Assembly (NCBI RefSeq): GCF_900188485.1
Contig: NZ_FZPH01000011.1
Location: forward strand, 1 to 64,000
Source: Asanoa hainanensis
GTDB taxonomy: Bacteria; Actinomycetota; Actinomycetes; Mycobacteriales; Micromonosporaceae
Direction: 5' to 3'
Length of the DNA: 64,000 nt
The notes under the pieces are model-generated. The model was not told where the DNA came from. It saw only the letters and a program-made list of their open reading frames with translations, and did no database searches. This document shows positions 19,264-28,637 of the stretch, piece after piece. The first letter of the stretch is position 1. The number at the start of each line of letters is the position of its first letter. The position numbers were made by a program, and so were the translations under genes.

Positions 19264-19835
19264 AGATCCGCTGGCGACCGCCACGACCCGCGCACCCGAC
19301 CCTCCGCGCACGACCCCACGTTCGGTACGCCACGGCGTGGCGCACCATGCCAAGCCGCACGCCGGCAAATTTAGAAAACCCCCCGTCGCGATACCACCCA
19401 GGTCCGACCCGCGACCGCCACGGCCAGCGCACGCCGCCCCGCCAACACAACCGACCATCGGGGCGCCACGGCGTGGCGCACCACGCCACGCCGAGCGCCG
19501 GCAGACCTGGGAAAACTACCGTCGCGATACCGCCCAGGTCCGACACGCGACCGCTACGACCAGCGCACCCCGCCCGCTCGCACAACCCACCATCGGGCCT
19601 CACGGCATGGCGCACCCGCCACGCCGCGCATCGGCAGACTTAGGAAAACCACCGTCGCAATAGCAGCAACGAACCACCCAGATCCGACACGCGACCACTA
19701 CGACCCGGGCATCCAAGCCCTCTCCCACAACCCACCGCCAGGCGCCACGGCGTGGCGCACCACGCCACCCCGCACGACGCAAGACCTAGGAAGACCACCG
19801 TCGCGATGGCGGCATTGAAATACCTAGGTCCGGGC
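19264..19835. repeat. Tandem array of about four diverged ~140-bp units with a hairpin
   Basis: The block CACGGCGTGGCGCACC starts at 19331, 19467, 19601 (CACGGCATGG) and 19746, spacings 136, 134 and 145 bp; a partial unit precedes at about 19264. Each unit also holds GCCGGCAGACCTGGGAAAAC-like and CCGTCGCGATACC-like blocks. The core of copies 2 and 4 is a perfect hairpin, GGCGTGG-CGCA-CCACGCC; copies 1 and 3 carry mismatches. No gene of 600 bp is credible here. It fills the gap between the membrane protein and the NB-ARC gene; function unknown. Confidence 0.8.
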
Positions 19836-19847
19836 GCGGCCGGTCGT

Positions 19848-22028
19848 CTAGTTCAGCTTGCGGGCCACGTCGGCGGCCTGTGGGTGGCCGGCGCGGGAGA
19901 GTCGTTCGTGGGCGTAGGACCAGCACTCCCGGGCCGCTTCCACGTCGCCCAGGGATTGGTGTACGTCGCCGAGGTGGTTGGTGTGTTGCGCGTCGAGGAT
20001 CGGGTCGCCGAGGTCGCGGGCCAGTGCCCGGCCCAGGTCGAACTGCTCGGCCGCCGCCGCATGGGCGCCGAGGGCGAGCCGGGCGTGGCCCAGGCCCTGG
20101 CGGGCCACCGCCTCGTTCGCGCGGTCACCGGCCGTCCGCTGCACGGCGATCGCCCGCTCGTAGAACGACACGGCGGCTAGGTGGTCGCCGAGCTGGGCGC
20201 GGTACCAGGCGACCGCCATCGCCGCCCGGCCCTCCCAGCTCGGCTCGTTCAGCTCCGTCCACAGCAGCAGCGACCGTTCGATGTGCTCCAGCGCGCGGTC
20301 GTGGTCGGCCTGCAGCCAGCACACGTAGGACAGGACGAACTCGGTCTCCGCCTCGCCCGCCCGGTCGCCGGACGCGCGCGAGAGCTCCATCGACTCGCGC
20401 ATGTGCTCGTACGCCTCCGCGAAGCGCTCCAGCCGACCCGCGACCGCGCCTAGGAAGCGGTGGGCGTGCGCGGTGGCCGCCCGGTCGACCAGCGCGGTCG
20501 CGGCCCGCAGCGCGACGAACCAGGCGGCGCCCTCGTCGTCCCAGCGGCGGCGTTCGAACAGGTACGTGTCCAGCGCCCAACCCAGCTGCCACGCGTGCCG
20601 GTCGAGCCCGTCGTCGCGGGCCTGGCGCAGTGCCGCGAGCAGCACCGACCGCTCCGCGTCGAGCCAGGCCAGTGCCTTCTCGTACGGGATGTCGCCGTTC
20701 CCGGCCGGGACAGGCAGCGGGATCGGTGCCCGGGCGGGGTTCAGCACGCGGTCGGCCTCGTGCGCCGAGCTCGTGTAGAAGTCGAGCAGCCGCGTCAGCG
20801 CGGCGCGGCGCTCGTCGGCGGAGTCGCGCTCCCGGGCGAGCTCACCGGCGTGGTCGCGCAGCAGGTCGTGCATCAGGTAGCGGCCCGGCCGGTGCTCGAC
20901 CAGCAGCCCCGCGTCGACCAGCTCACCCAGCAGCGCCCGGGCGTCGTGCGTCCCGGCCAGCGCGGCGACGGCGGAAGCGGCGATGTCCGGGCCCGCGGTC
21001 AGGCCCAGCAGCCGGAACAGCCGGGCCGCGGGCGAACCCAACGCGTCGTACGACCACGCGAACACCGCCCGCAGCTCAGCGTGCGCCCCCGAACCGGGCC
21101 GCCGAAGCTCGGCTGCGGCGACGGCCAGCGGAAAGCCGGTCTGCCGCACGCGCGCCGCCACCAACGCGAGCGCGAGCGGCAGCCGCCCACACGCCGCCAC
21201 CGCGTCTGCCACCTCAGCACTGCCGTCTCCGAGCCGGGCCCGCATCAGCTCGGCCGCCTCAAAATCGCCCGGCAGGTCAAGGGCGACCGGCGCAGCACCC
21301 GCCCCGGCGACAAGGGTGGTCAACGGGTTGCGGCTCGTGACCAGCGTGCGCACGGCGGGGCCGCCGGCGAGCAACGGGCGCACCTGGTCGGCGTCGCGGG
21401 CGTTGTCGAGCACGACGAGCAGCCGGCGGCCGGCGGCAAGGCTGCGAAACCGGGCGAAGCGCGCCTCCCGGTCGACCGGCACCTCGTGCGGCGGCACGTC
21501 GAGCGCGTCGAGCAGGCTCCGCACCGCGTCGCCCGGGTCGACCACGTCGCGGTCGTACCCCCGGAGGTCCACATAGAGCTGGCCGTCCGGGAAGCTCGCG
21601 GCCGCCCGGCGGGCCCAGTGCACCGCGAGCGAGGTCTTGCCGACGCCGGGCGGCCCGGCGACGACGACGACCGGCGCGGTCGCGGCGTCCAGGGCCGCGA
21701 GCGCTGACGCCCGGCCGGCGAACTCGCCGCTCCCGGCGGGAAGCTGGTTCGGCCCGGCGGTGCGCGGCGCGGGCCGGCGCCGCAGTCCTTCGTGGACGCC
21801 CACCAGCACGTCGTGGCGCCGCCGCCAGTCCGCCAACTCGCCGCCACACGCGAGCACGAGCGGACGCACGAGCGCCTCGAAGTCCGGCGGGCGCCGGATC
21901 TCTCCGCCGAGGATCGCGTAGAGCTGCGCCCGGCTGATCTTCACCTCGCGGGCGACACCCGGCAGGTCGCGACCCGACGCCCGCCACAGGCGCCGCAGGT
22001 CGGCACAGAACTCCCCCACCGGATCCAT
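19848..22028 (-). CDS. HTH-NB-ARC-TPR (STAND-type) regulator
   Basis: A 726-aa STAND protein. N-terminal XRE-like HTH (residues 1-65, GVAREVKISRAQLYAILGGEIRRPPDFEALV). NB-ARC ATPase with P-loop VVVVAGPPGVGKTSLAVHWA, Walker B RLLVVLDNARDADQV, sensor LVTSRNPL and GRLPLALALVAARV; a winged-helix segment follows (LMHDLLRDHAGELA). The C-terminal ~300 residues are TPR repeats (RFLGAVAGRLERFAEAYEHM; QGLGHARLALGAHAAAAEQF; NHLGDVHQSLGDVEAARECW). This matches the AfsR-like class without the SARP domain. ATG 22026-22028 starts MDPVGEFCADLRRL. Divergent from the secreted PG-binding gene; inducer unknown. Confidence 0.88.
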   Translation of the reverse strand: MDPVGEFCADLRRLWRASGRDLPGVAREVKISRAQLYAILGGEIRRPPDFEALVRPLVLACGGELADWRRRHDVLVGVHEGLRRRPAPRTAGPNQLPAGSGEFAGRASALAALDAATAPVVVVAGPPGVGKTSLAVHWARRAAASFPDGQLYVDLRGYDRDVVDPGDAVRSLLDALDVPPHEVPVDREARFARFRSLAAGRRLLVVLDNARDADQVRPLLAGGPAVRTLVTSRNPLTTLVAGAGAAPVALDLPGDFEAAELMRARLGDGSAEVADAVAACGRLPLALALVAARVRQTGFPLAVAAAELRRPGSGAHAELRAVFAWSYDALGSPAARLFRLLGLTAGPDIAASAVAALAGTHDARALLGELVDAGLLVEHRPGRYLMHDLLRDHAGELARERDSADERRAALTRLLDFYTSSAHEADRVLNPARAPIPLPVPAGNGDIPYEKALAWLDAERSVLLAALRQARDDGLDRHAWQLGWALDTYLFERRRWDDEGAAWFVALRAATALVDRAATAHAHRFLGAVAGRLERFAEAYEHMRESMELSRASGDRAGEAETEFVLSYVCWLQADHDRALEHIERSLLLWTELNEPSWEGRAAMAVAWYRAQLGDHLAAVSFYERAIAVQRTAGDRANEAVARQGLGHARLALGAHAAAAEQFDLGRALARDLGDPILDAQHTNHLGDVHQSLGDVEAARECWSYAHERLSRAGHPQAADVARKLN

Positions 22029-22182
22029 GCGCACCGATCCGTCCCCCACGCGGCACACCCTATCCGGTCCGGTCCGGTGTTCCGCCCCGCGGCCACGCGT
22101 TCCGTCCGGAGTTGGTCGGCGTCGGGCCACCATCCACCCGTACCCGGTGACGCTCGTGGAAAGCGACGACGGGAGTGATGTC

Positions 22183-22623
22183 ATGGTCAAGTCCAAAGTG
22201 CTGCGTTGGCTCGCGGTGGCGGTGGTGGCCGCGGGCCTGCACGTGCTGGCGCCGGGCGCGGCACACGCGGCCACCCCACAGTGCAACGGCTCGGGGGTCC
22301 TGATCCGCAACGGGAACTCGGCCTGGATCCCCGCGTACCAGTCGAGCAACTTCAACTGCTGGCTCGGGCGTGGCTCGCACAACTCCGGGGTCGGCGAGCT
22401 CCAGCGGAACCTCAACGACATCTGGGGCGGCACGCCTGGATACACCATGCTCTCGGTGGACAACGACTACGGCCCACGGACCGAGAGTATGGTGCGCTTC
22501 GCGCAGCAGCAGTACAAGAACGACGACCGGCCGTGGGTAAGCGTCGACGGCGGCTACGGGCCACAGACCCGCGGGCTGATCTGCTGGACGACGTTCAACA
22601 CCAACGCCTGCATCACGTACTGA
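22183..22623 (+). CDS. Secreted peptidoglycan-binding-like protein
   Basis: A 146-aa exported protein: signal peptide KVLRWLAVAVVAAGLHVLAPGAAHAA, then one domain. GVGELQRNLNDIWGG...LSVDNDYGPRTESMVRFAQQQYKND...SVDGGYGPQTRGLI fits the PG_binding_1 repeat (xVxxLQxxL...VDGxYGPxTxxAVxxFQ). Cysteines at the ends (QCNGSG, NCWLG, ICWTTFNTNAC) may form disulfides. GGGAG 7 nt before the ATG. No catalytic domain is present, so it may anchor in, or modulate, the wall. Ends in a shared terminator at 22635-22663. Confidence 0.8.
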   Translation: MVKSKVLRWLAVAVVAAGLHVLAPGAAHAATPQCNGSGVLIRNGNSAWIPAYQSSNFNCWLGRGSHNSGVGELQRNLNDIWGGTPGYTMLSVDNDYGPRTESMVRFAQQQYKNDDRPWVSVDGGYGPQTRGLICWTTFNTNACITY

Positions 22624-22634
22624 CCGGGGGGGTG

Positions 22635-22663
22635 CGCGCGGGCCGCACCGAGCGGCCCGCGCG
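22635..22663. terminator. Bidirectional stem-loop between convergent genes
   Basis: Perfect 12-bp stem CGCGCGGGCCGC / GCGGCCCGCGCG with loop ACCGA. It starts 11 bp after the PG-binding gene and ends at the response-regulator stop codon, so it can serve both transcripts. Confidence 0.75.
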
Positions 22664-23350
22664 TCAGGCTCCTGGACGGACCAGGCCTGACTCGTACGCG
22701 AGGACGACCGCCTGGACGCGGTCGCGGAGGCTCAGTTTGGTCAGGACGTGGCCGACGTGGGTCTTGATCGTGGTTTCGCTTACCGAGAGCTTGCGGGCGA
22801 TCTCCGCGTTGGACAGGCCGCGGGCCACCTGGACCAGCACCTCGCGCTCCCGTTCCGTCAGTGTCCCCAGGGCCGGCGGGGTGGTCTCGTGCGGGTCGGG
22901 CAGGGCCGCGGCGAAGCGGTCCAGGAGTCGCTTGAGGATCCGGGGAGCCACGACCGCTTCGCCGGCCGCGACCGTGCGGATCGCGGTCACCAGGTCGTCG
23001 GCCGGGATGTCCTTGGCCAGGAAGCCGCTGGCGCCGGCGCGCAGGGCGCCCACCACGTACTCGTCCAGGTCGAAGGTGGTCAGCACCAGGACCCGGACCG
23101 GCAGCCGGGCCTCGACGATCGCGCGGGTGGCGGCCACGCCGTCCATCCTCGGCATCCGGACGTCCATCAGCACCACGTCGGGTAGCAGCCGGCGGGCCAG
23201 GTTGACCGCCTCGGCGCCGTCGCCGGCCTCGCCGACCACGTCCAGGTCCGGTTGCGCGCCCAGGACCATGCGGAAGCCGGTGCGCAGCAGCGGCTGGTCG
23301 TCGGCGAGCAGCACCCGGACCGGCCGGCTCGGCGCCACGTCGTCAGCCAC
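22664..23350 (-). CDS. NarL/LuxR-family response regulator (orphan)
   Basis: A 228-aa two-component regulator. Receiver domain: LLADDQPLLRTGFRMVL (acidic pocket DD), VVLMDVRMPRMDG (phospho-acceptor Asp in LMD), VLVLTTFDLDEYV, and FLAKD (conserved Lys). C-terminal LuxR HTH: LTEREREVLVQVARGLSNAEIARKLSVSETTIKTHVGHVLTKLSLRDRVQ. GTG start at 23348-23350. Its histidine kinase, usually adjacent, is not in the window. Divergent from the first MacB/FtsX-type ABC module, which it may control; that is inference from position. Confidence 0.93.
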   Translation of the reverse strand: MADDVAPSRPVRVLLADDQPLLRTGFRMVLGAQPDLDVVGEAGDGAEAVNLARRLLPDVVLMDVRMPRMDGVAATRAIVEARLPVRVLVLTTFDLDEYVVGALRAGASGFLAKDIPADDLVTAIRTVAAGEAVVAPRILKRLLDRFAAALPDPHETTPPALGTLTEREREVLVQVARGLSNAEIARKLSVSETTIKTHVGHVLTKLSLRDRVQAVVLAYESGLVRPGA

Positions 23351-23467
23351 CCTCGCCCCCTTCAGCGTTCACCGGTCATCTTCCCGTACGCCTCCACCCG
23401 GACGCGGTTGGGTGTTTACCCGGTAAATGTCCGCTTATCTCCCGGAGCTGAGGAAAGATCGGGAGAC

Positions 23468-25150
23468 GTGACCACGACTGCCGTGACCGGACCGGCCGCG
23501 CGGGCCGTCCAGGTGTGGAAGGTGTACGGGGCCGGCGAGACCGAGGTCGTCGCGCTCCGTGACGTGAGCGTCGACCTGGAGCGCGGGAAGTTCACCGCCA
23601 TCATGGGGCCGTCCGGGTCCGGCAAGTCGACGCTGATGCACTGCCTGGCCGGGCTCGACTCGGTGAGCCGGGGCGAGGTCTACGTCGGCGGCACCAGGGT
23701 GACCGGCCTGGGTGACGCGGGTCTGACCCGCCTGCGTCGCGACAAGATCGGGTTCATCTTCCAGCAGTTCAACCTGCTGCCGACGCTGACGGCCGAGGAG
23801 AACATCCTGCTGCCGATGTCGATCGCGGGGCGCAAGCCGGACCCGGAGTGGTACCGCACCGTCATCGAGACCGTCCGCCTCGGCGACCGGCTGGGCCACC
23901 GCCCGTCGCAGCTCTCCGGCGGCCAGCAGCAGCGGGTCGCCTGCGCCCGGGCGCTGGTCGCGCGGCCGGACGTCATCTTCGCCGACGAGCCGACGGGCAA
24001 CCTCGACTCGCGCTCCGGCGCGGACGTCCTGAGCTTCCTGAGCGATTCGGTACGCACGCACGGCCAGACCATCGTCATGGTCACCCACGATCCAGTTGCC
24101 GCGTCGTACGCGGACCGCGTCCTGTTCCTGGCCGACGGCGCTGTGGTCGACGAGATCCTCGCACCCACCGCGGACGCGGTCCTGGACCGCATGCGCACGA
24201 TCGACGAGGGGCCGCGCGGCTTGGGACCGGCCGCCGGCATCCCGCACGAGAGCCGCGGCACCACGGACCCGACCGGGCGCACCCCGCATCCGGGGCCACC
24301 CCCGGACGGCGGCGGCCTGCCCCGGATGGACGGCGGCACCGAGCCGGGCGGCGGGTCCCGGGATCCGTCGGCGCGGCTGGGCTCGGGCATGGCGCAGGCC
24401 GTACGCGTGTTCGCGGCCGACAACGGCCCGACCGCGACGCTGACCTCGACGGCTCCGTCGACGCTGACCACCGCGCCCACCCAGGCGGGCCCGCAGACGG
24501 TCGGCCCTGTCCCGCAGGGCGCGCCGGGCGAGCCCGCTCCGCGCACGCGGCGTGACCCGGACGGACCGCCACCACCCCGCCTACGCCGACCGGCGGAGTC
24601 GGAACAGTCCACACCGGAGCCGGCGCGGCGCCCGACCCGCGCGGTCGGCAGGGCCAAACCGGAACCGGGCAGCGCCGCACCGGCACCGCCCACCGCTCCG
24701 CCCGACGCGCCGAACACAGGCCCTGCGGCGACCCCGGACCAGAGCGCAAGCCGCCGATCAGACGTGGCCCCACCGGGCCAGACGGCGCCGCCGGGCCAGA
24801 CCGCGCCGCCGGGCCAGACGAGCCAGGCTTCGCTCGGCCCGGACGGGCAGGCAGCGGCCGGTGTGGCCGGGCCGGTGGCGTTGGCCGGTGAGGACGCCGA
24901 GGTGGCGGGCGTGCGGGTCGGCACCGAGGTCGGTGAGCGGCGTGGCTCCGCCCGCCGCAAGGCGGTGCAGGGTCCCGCCGCCACTCACCCGCCCAAGGGC
25001 CGGCCGACCAAGCGCAGCGGCCCGCAGGATCAGGCGGACACCGCCGAGCCGGCGGCGCCCGAGCCCGAGAACGCCAAGCCGCGCAAGGCGGCGGTCAAGC
25101 GGACCACCTCGCGCAAGGCCAAGCAAGACCCCGTGGCCGACGACGAATAG
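23468..25150 (+). CDS. MacB/LolD-type ABC ATPase with ~310-residue disordered tail
   Basis: Residues 1-245 are a normal exporter/lipoprotein-type ATPase: Walker A GPSGSGKST, FIFQQFNLLPTLTAEEN, signature LSGGQQQRVACARAL, Walker B VIFADEPTGNLDS and H-loop VTHD. After LDRMRTIDEG the protein continues for about 310 residues rich in Pro, Ala, Gly and Thr, with three tandem PPGQTA units and a Lys/Arg-rich end (RRKAVQG, KPRKAAVKRTTSRKAKQDP). The paralogue at 27882 stops right after the ATPase, so the tail is an addition. GTG 23468 has GGGAGA just upstream. Next gene is its FtsX-like permease, 15 bp on. Confidence 0.9.
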   Translation: MTTTAVTGPAARAVQVWKVYGAGETEVVALRDVSVDLERGKFTAIMGPSGSGKSTLMHCLAGLDSVSRGEVYVGGTRVTGLGDAGLTRLRRDKIGFIFQQFNLLPTLTAEENILLPMSIAGRKPDPEWYRTVIETVRLGDRLGHRPSQLSGGQQQRVACARALVARPDVIFADEPTGNLDSRSGADVLSFLSDSVRTHGQTIVMVTHDPVAASYADRVLFLADGAVVDEILAPTADAVLDRMRTIDEGPRGLGPAAGIPHESRGTTDPTGRTPHPGPPPDGGGLPRMDGGTEPGGGSRDPSARLGSGMAQAVRVFAADNGPTATLTSTAPSTLTTAPTQAGPQTVGPVPQGAPGEPAPRTRRDPDGPPPPRLRRPAESEQSTPEPARRPTRAVGRAKPEPGSAAPAPPTAPPDAPNTGPAATPDQSASRRSDVAPPGQTAPPGQTAPPGQTSQASLGPDGQAAAGVAGPVALAGEDAEVAGVRVGTEVGERRGSARRKAVQGPAATHPPKGRPTKRSGPQDQADTAEPAAPEPENAKPRKAAVKRTTSRKAKQDPVADDE

Positions 25151-25165
25151 GGAGACGGGCGGAGC

Positions 25166-27718
25166 ATGTTCCGGTCCATGTTGCGCGGGCTGCTCACGCA
25201 CAAGTTGCGGCTCGCTCTGTCCGCGCTCGCGGTCATTCTCGGCACGATGTTCATGTCGGGGGCGTTCGTCGCCGGTGACACGTTCGCGCAAGGGTTCACC
25301 GCGCTCTTCTCGACCGTCAACCGGGACATCGACGTCGAGGTCACCGCCAAGGACACCTCGCCGGGCGGGCAGAACGCGCAGCTCGGCACCCCGACCGCCC
25401 TGCTCGACCAGCAGGACGTCGACACCGTCCAAAAGGTCGACGGAGTCGCGAAAACTACGCCGGGTGTCTACTCCGCGGGCGCTCGGCTGATCGGCTCCGA
25501 CGGCAAAGTCGTCGGTGGCAACGGGCCGCCGCAGCAGGGCATCGCGTGGCAGGACCAGGATCCGCTGATCCAGCTCCGGCAGGGCCGGCCGCCGCAGGCC
25601 GCCAACGAGATCGCCATCAACCAGGGGCTCAGCACCGACAGCGGGTTCGGGCTCGGGCAGACCGCCAATGTGATCACGCTCGAGCCGCCCACCCCGTACA
25701 CCATCGTCGGGATCTTCGGTTTTCCCGGCGACCGGCCCTCGTTGGCCGGTGAGACCACGGTCGCCTTCACCCTGGCCCAGGCGCAGCGGGTGCTGCTCAA
25801 CGCGCCCGGCAAGTTCACCAGCATCGACGTCACCGCCGCCTCGGGGGTCAGCGACGACACCCTGCGGGACCGGATCGCGGCCGCGCTGCCCGACGACGTG
25901 GTGCGGACCGGGGCGCAGGTCGCCGAGGAACAGCAGAGCGCGACGTCGAGCTTCGTCAACATCCTGAAGACCGGGCTCGTCGTGTTCGCGCTGATCGGCA
26001 TGTTCACCGGCGCCTTCTTGATCTTCAACACGTTCTCGATGCTGGTGGCGCAGCGGACCCGGGAGCTGGCCCTCTACCGCTCCTTCGGGGCCAGTCGCGG
26101 GCAGGTCAACCGGTCCGTGCTCCTCGAGTCGGTGCTGCTCGGGCTGGCCGCCAGCATCGTCGGGCTCGCGCTGGGCATCCTGGTCGGCTACATCCTCAAC
26201 AAGGCGCTCCAGGCGTTCATCGACGCGAGCCTGCCGGTCAGCGGGGTCGTCGTGCGCGCCTACGCCGTGCTGACAACCCTCGCCGTCGGCACCGCCTTCA
26301 CGGTCGTGGCGGCGTTGATCCCGGCGCTGCGGGCCAGCCGGGTACCGCCGATCGCCGCCATGCGCGACGCGGTCACCCCGGACAAACCGCTCACCCGGCT
26401 CACCGTCGCCGGTGCGGTGATCCTGGCCGCCGGCGGACTGCTGCTCGGGCTCGGCGTCGCGCACGTCGGTGACCTGCCGACCTGGCTGACCCTCGGCATC
26501 GGCGCGGCGCTGACGTTCCTCGGCGTCGCGTTGCTCGCGCCCATCATCAGCCGCCCGCTGACCACGGCGGCCGGCAAGGCGTTCGCCTGGTCCGTGCCGG
26601 GGCGGCTGGGCGCCCGCAACACCGGCCGGAACCCCCGCCGGACCGCGGTCACCGCCGCCGCGCTGATGATCGGGGTGGCGCTGGCCACCGGCGCGGGAGT
26701 GTTCGCACAGTCCGCGAAGGCGGGCATCAGCAACGCGTTCGAACGGGACGTCAACGCCCAGCTCGCCGTGACGACCAGCTTCAGCCAGGGGCCCGGCGCG
26801 AACGCCGGGTTCCCGCCCGAGCTGGAGCAGACGATGGCGGCGCTGCCGGGCGTGTCGGCGGCGGTCGCGCTGCGGACCGACACCGTCAACCTCAACGGCA
26901 GCGACCGGTTCGTGCTGGCCGGCGACGCGCAGGCCGCCTCTACGATCTTCAACCTGAAGCCGGTGGCCGGCAACGTCCGCGAGCTCGACCCGGGCGAGGT
27001 GCTGCTCGACCAGGACACCGCGGACGCCCTGCGCCTCGGCGTCGGCGACCGGGTGACGATGCGGACGGCCCGCGCCGCCCCGGTCACCCTCGACGTGGTC
27101 GGCATCTTCAAGCCCAACCAGGCGATCTCCAGCTCGCTGATCAGCAGCGCCGACGCGGGCGGGTTCCGGTCGCCGTTCGCCCAGCAGGGCTTCGTGCAGG
27201 TGGCGAACGACAGCCAGGTCCCCCAGGTGCGCGCCGAGCTCGACCGCCTGTTCGCGAACAACCCCGAGGTCACGGTCAACGACCAGTCTCAGCTCATCGA
27301 CCAGGCCAACAGCTTCGTCGACATCCTGCTCGGCATCGTCAACACGCTGCTGGCGCTCACGATCATCGTGGCCGTCCTCGGCGTGGTGAACACCCTCCTG
27401 CTGTCGGTCTTCGAGCGCACCCGGGAGCTCGGCCTGATCCGGGCGGTCGGGATGAGCCGGGCCCAGGTCGGCCGGATGATCACCGTCGAGTCGGTGCTGA
27501 TCTCGGTCTTCGGCGCGCTCCTCGGCATCGTGATCGGGGTCGGCCTCGGCGTGGCGATCGTCAAGGCGCTCGGCGACGAGTTCCTGTCCCTGACCGTGCC
27601 CTGGGGCTACCTGCTGATCACGCTGGCCCTGGCGATCGTGGCCGGGGCGATCGCGGCGGTCCTCCCGGCCATCCGGGCGGCCAGGCTCAACGTCCTGCAG
27701 GCCATCGCCTACGAATAA
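25166..27718 (+). CDS. FtsX/MacB-like ABC permease (module 1)
   Basis: An 850-aa permease of the large actinobacterial type with two MacB_PCD-like extracellular domains and two FtsX-type membrane modules: one helix at the N-terminus (LRLALSALAVILGTMFMSGAF), helices at about 265-400 and 430-480, and the C-terminal three-helix block ending AAVLPAIRAARLNVLQAIAYE. Conserved cytoplasmic motifs are TRELALYRSFGASRGQV and TRELGLIRAVGMSRAQVGRMI. It pairs with the ATPase 15 bp upstream. Probably exports or mechanically moves lipids, lipoproteins or peptides; substrate unknown. Confidence 0.92.
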   Translation: MFRSMLRGLLTHKLRLALSALAVILGTMFMSGAFVAGDTFAQGFTALFSTVNRDIDVEVTAKDTSPGGQNAQLGTPTALLDQQDVDTVQKVDGVAKTTPGVYSAGARLIGSDGKVVGGNGPPQQGIAWQDQDPLIQLRQGRPPQAANEIAINQGLSTDSGFGLGQTANVITLEPPTPYTIVGIFGFPGDRPSLAGETTVAFTLAQAQRVLLNAPGKFTSIDVTAASGVSDDTLRDRIAAALPDDVVRTGAQVAEEQQSATSSFVNILKTGLVVFALIGMFTGAFLIFNTFSMLVAQRTRELALYRSFGASRGQVNRSVLLESVLLGLAASIVGLALGILVGYILNKALQAFIDASLPVSGVVVRAYAVLTTLAVGTAFTVVAALIPALRASRVPPIAAMRDAVTPDKPLTRLTVAGAVILAAGGLLLGLGVAHVGDLPTWLTLGIGAALTFLGVALLAPIISRPLTTAAGKAFAWSVPGRLGARNTGRNPRRTAVTAAALMIGVALATGAGVFAQSAKAGISNAFERDVNAQLAVTTSFSQGPGANAGFPPELEQTMAALPGVSAAVALRTDTVNLNGSDRFVLAGDAQAASTIFNLKPVAGNVRELDPGEVLLDQDTADALRLGVGDRVTMRTARAAPVTLDVVGIFKPNQAISSSLISSADAGGFRSPFAQQGFVQVANDSQVPQVRAELDRLFANNPEVTVNDQSQLIDQANSFVDILLGIVNTLLALTIIVAVLGVVNTLLLSVFERTRELGLIRAVGMSRAQVGRMITVESVLISVFGALLGIVIGVGLGVAIVKALGDEFLSLTVPWGYLLITLALAIVAGAIAAVLPAIRAARLNVLQAIAYE

Positions 27719-27881
27719 GGGCAAACCCTGAGGTGGGGTACGGGTTACCCGTATCAGAAAATCGGCGGCTCCTCCGTCGTGCGGCTGACGAAACCAGTTG
27801 ACCCGGTCCGAGAGCATGGATGCTGCCGGCCGGACCGTCCTGGTCCGGCCGGACCATGACCTGTTTACGAGGGGGAACCAG

Positions 27882-28637
27882 GTGACGGCCAGCGATCCGG
27901 TGGCGGCCCGTGCGGACGACGTGTGGAAGGTGTACGGCAGCGGCGAAGCGGAGGTGATCGCGCTGCGGGGGGTCAGCGTGACCTTCCAGCGGGGTGTCTT
28001 CACCGCGATCATGGGGCCGTCCGGCTCCGGCAAGTCGACGCTCATGCACTGCCTGGCCGGGCTCGACTCGGTGACCCGCGGCGAGGTGCACATCGGCGAG
28101 ACGCGGGTCACGGGGCTCGGCGACTCGGGGCTGACCAAGCTGCGGCGCGACAAGGTCGGCTTCATCTTCCAGCAGTTCAACCTGCTGCCGACGCTGTCGG
28201 CCAAGGAGAACATCCTGCTGCCGCTGTCGATCGCGGGGCGCAAGCCCGACGACGCGTGGTTCGACACGGTGATCAAGACGGTGGCACTCCAGGACCGGCT
28301 CGGCCACCGGCCGGCGCAGCTCTCCGGCGGTCAGCAGCAGCGGGTGGCGTGCGCGCGGGCGCTGGTGGCCCGGCCCGAGGTGATCTTCGCCGACGAGCCG
28401 ACCGGCAACCTCGACTCCAAGTCCGGTGCCGACGTGCTGGGCTTCCTGCGGGACTCCGTGAAGACGTACGGCCAGACCATCGTCATGGTCACCCACGACC
28501 CGGTGGCCGCCTCGTACGCGGACCGGGTCATCTTCCTGGCCGACGGCGCCGTGGTCGACGAGCTGAGCGACCCGACCCCCGACATGGTGCTCGACCGCAT
28601 GAAGCGGCTCGACAACCCGGCCGAGGTGGCTCGCTGA
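27882..28637 (+). CDS. MacB/LolD-type ABC ATPase (module 2)
   Basis: A 251-aa ATPase, highly similar to the first 245 residues of the 23468 product: DDVWKVYGSGEAEVIALRGVSV, Walker A GPSGSGKST, signature LSGGQQQRVACARALVARPEVIFADEPTGNLDS, VTHDPVAASYADRVIFLADGAVVDELSDPTPDMVLDRM. GTG 27882 is chosen because GAGGGGG lies 6 nt before it; in-frame ATGs upstream give a non-homologous N-terminus. It overlaps the next permease by one base (TGATG). Standard length, without the tail of its paralogue. Confidence 0.92.
   Translation: MTASDPVAARADDVWKVYGSGEAEVIALRGVSVTFQRGVFTAIMGPSGSGKSTLMHCLAGLDSVTRGEVHIGETRVTGLGDSGLTKLRRDKVGFIFQQFNLLPTLSAKENILLPLSIAGRKPDDAWFDTVIKTVALQDRLGHRPAQLSGGQQQRVACARALVARPEVIFADEPTGNLDSKSGADVLGFLRDSVKTYGQTIVMVTHDPVAASYADRVIFLADGAVVDELSDPTPDMVLDRMKRLDNPAEVAR

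Noticed and set aside
19264-19835. CRISPR array or a coding gene
   Set aside because: ~140-bp units without spacers; frames break in register with the units.
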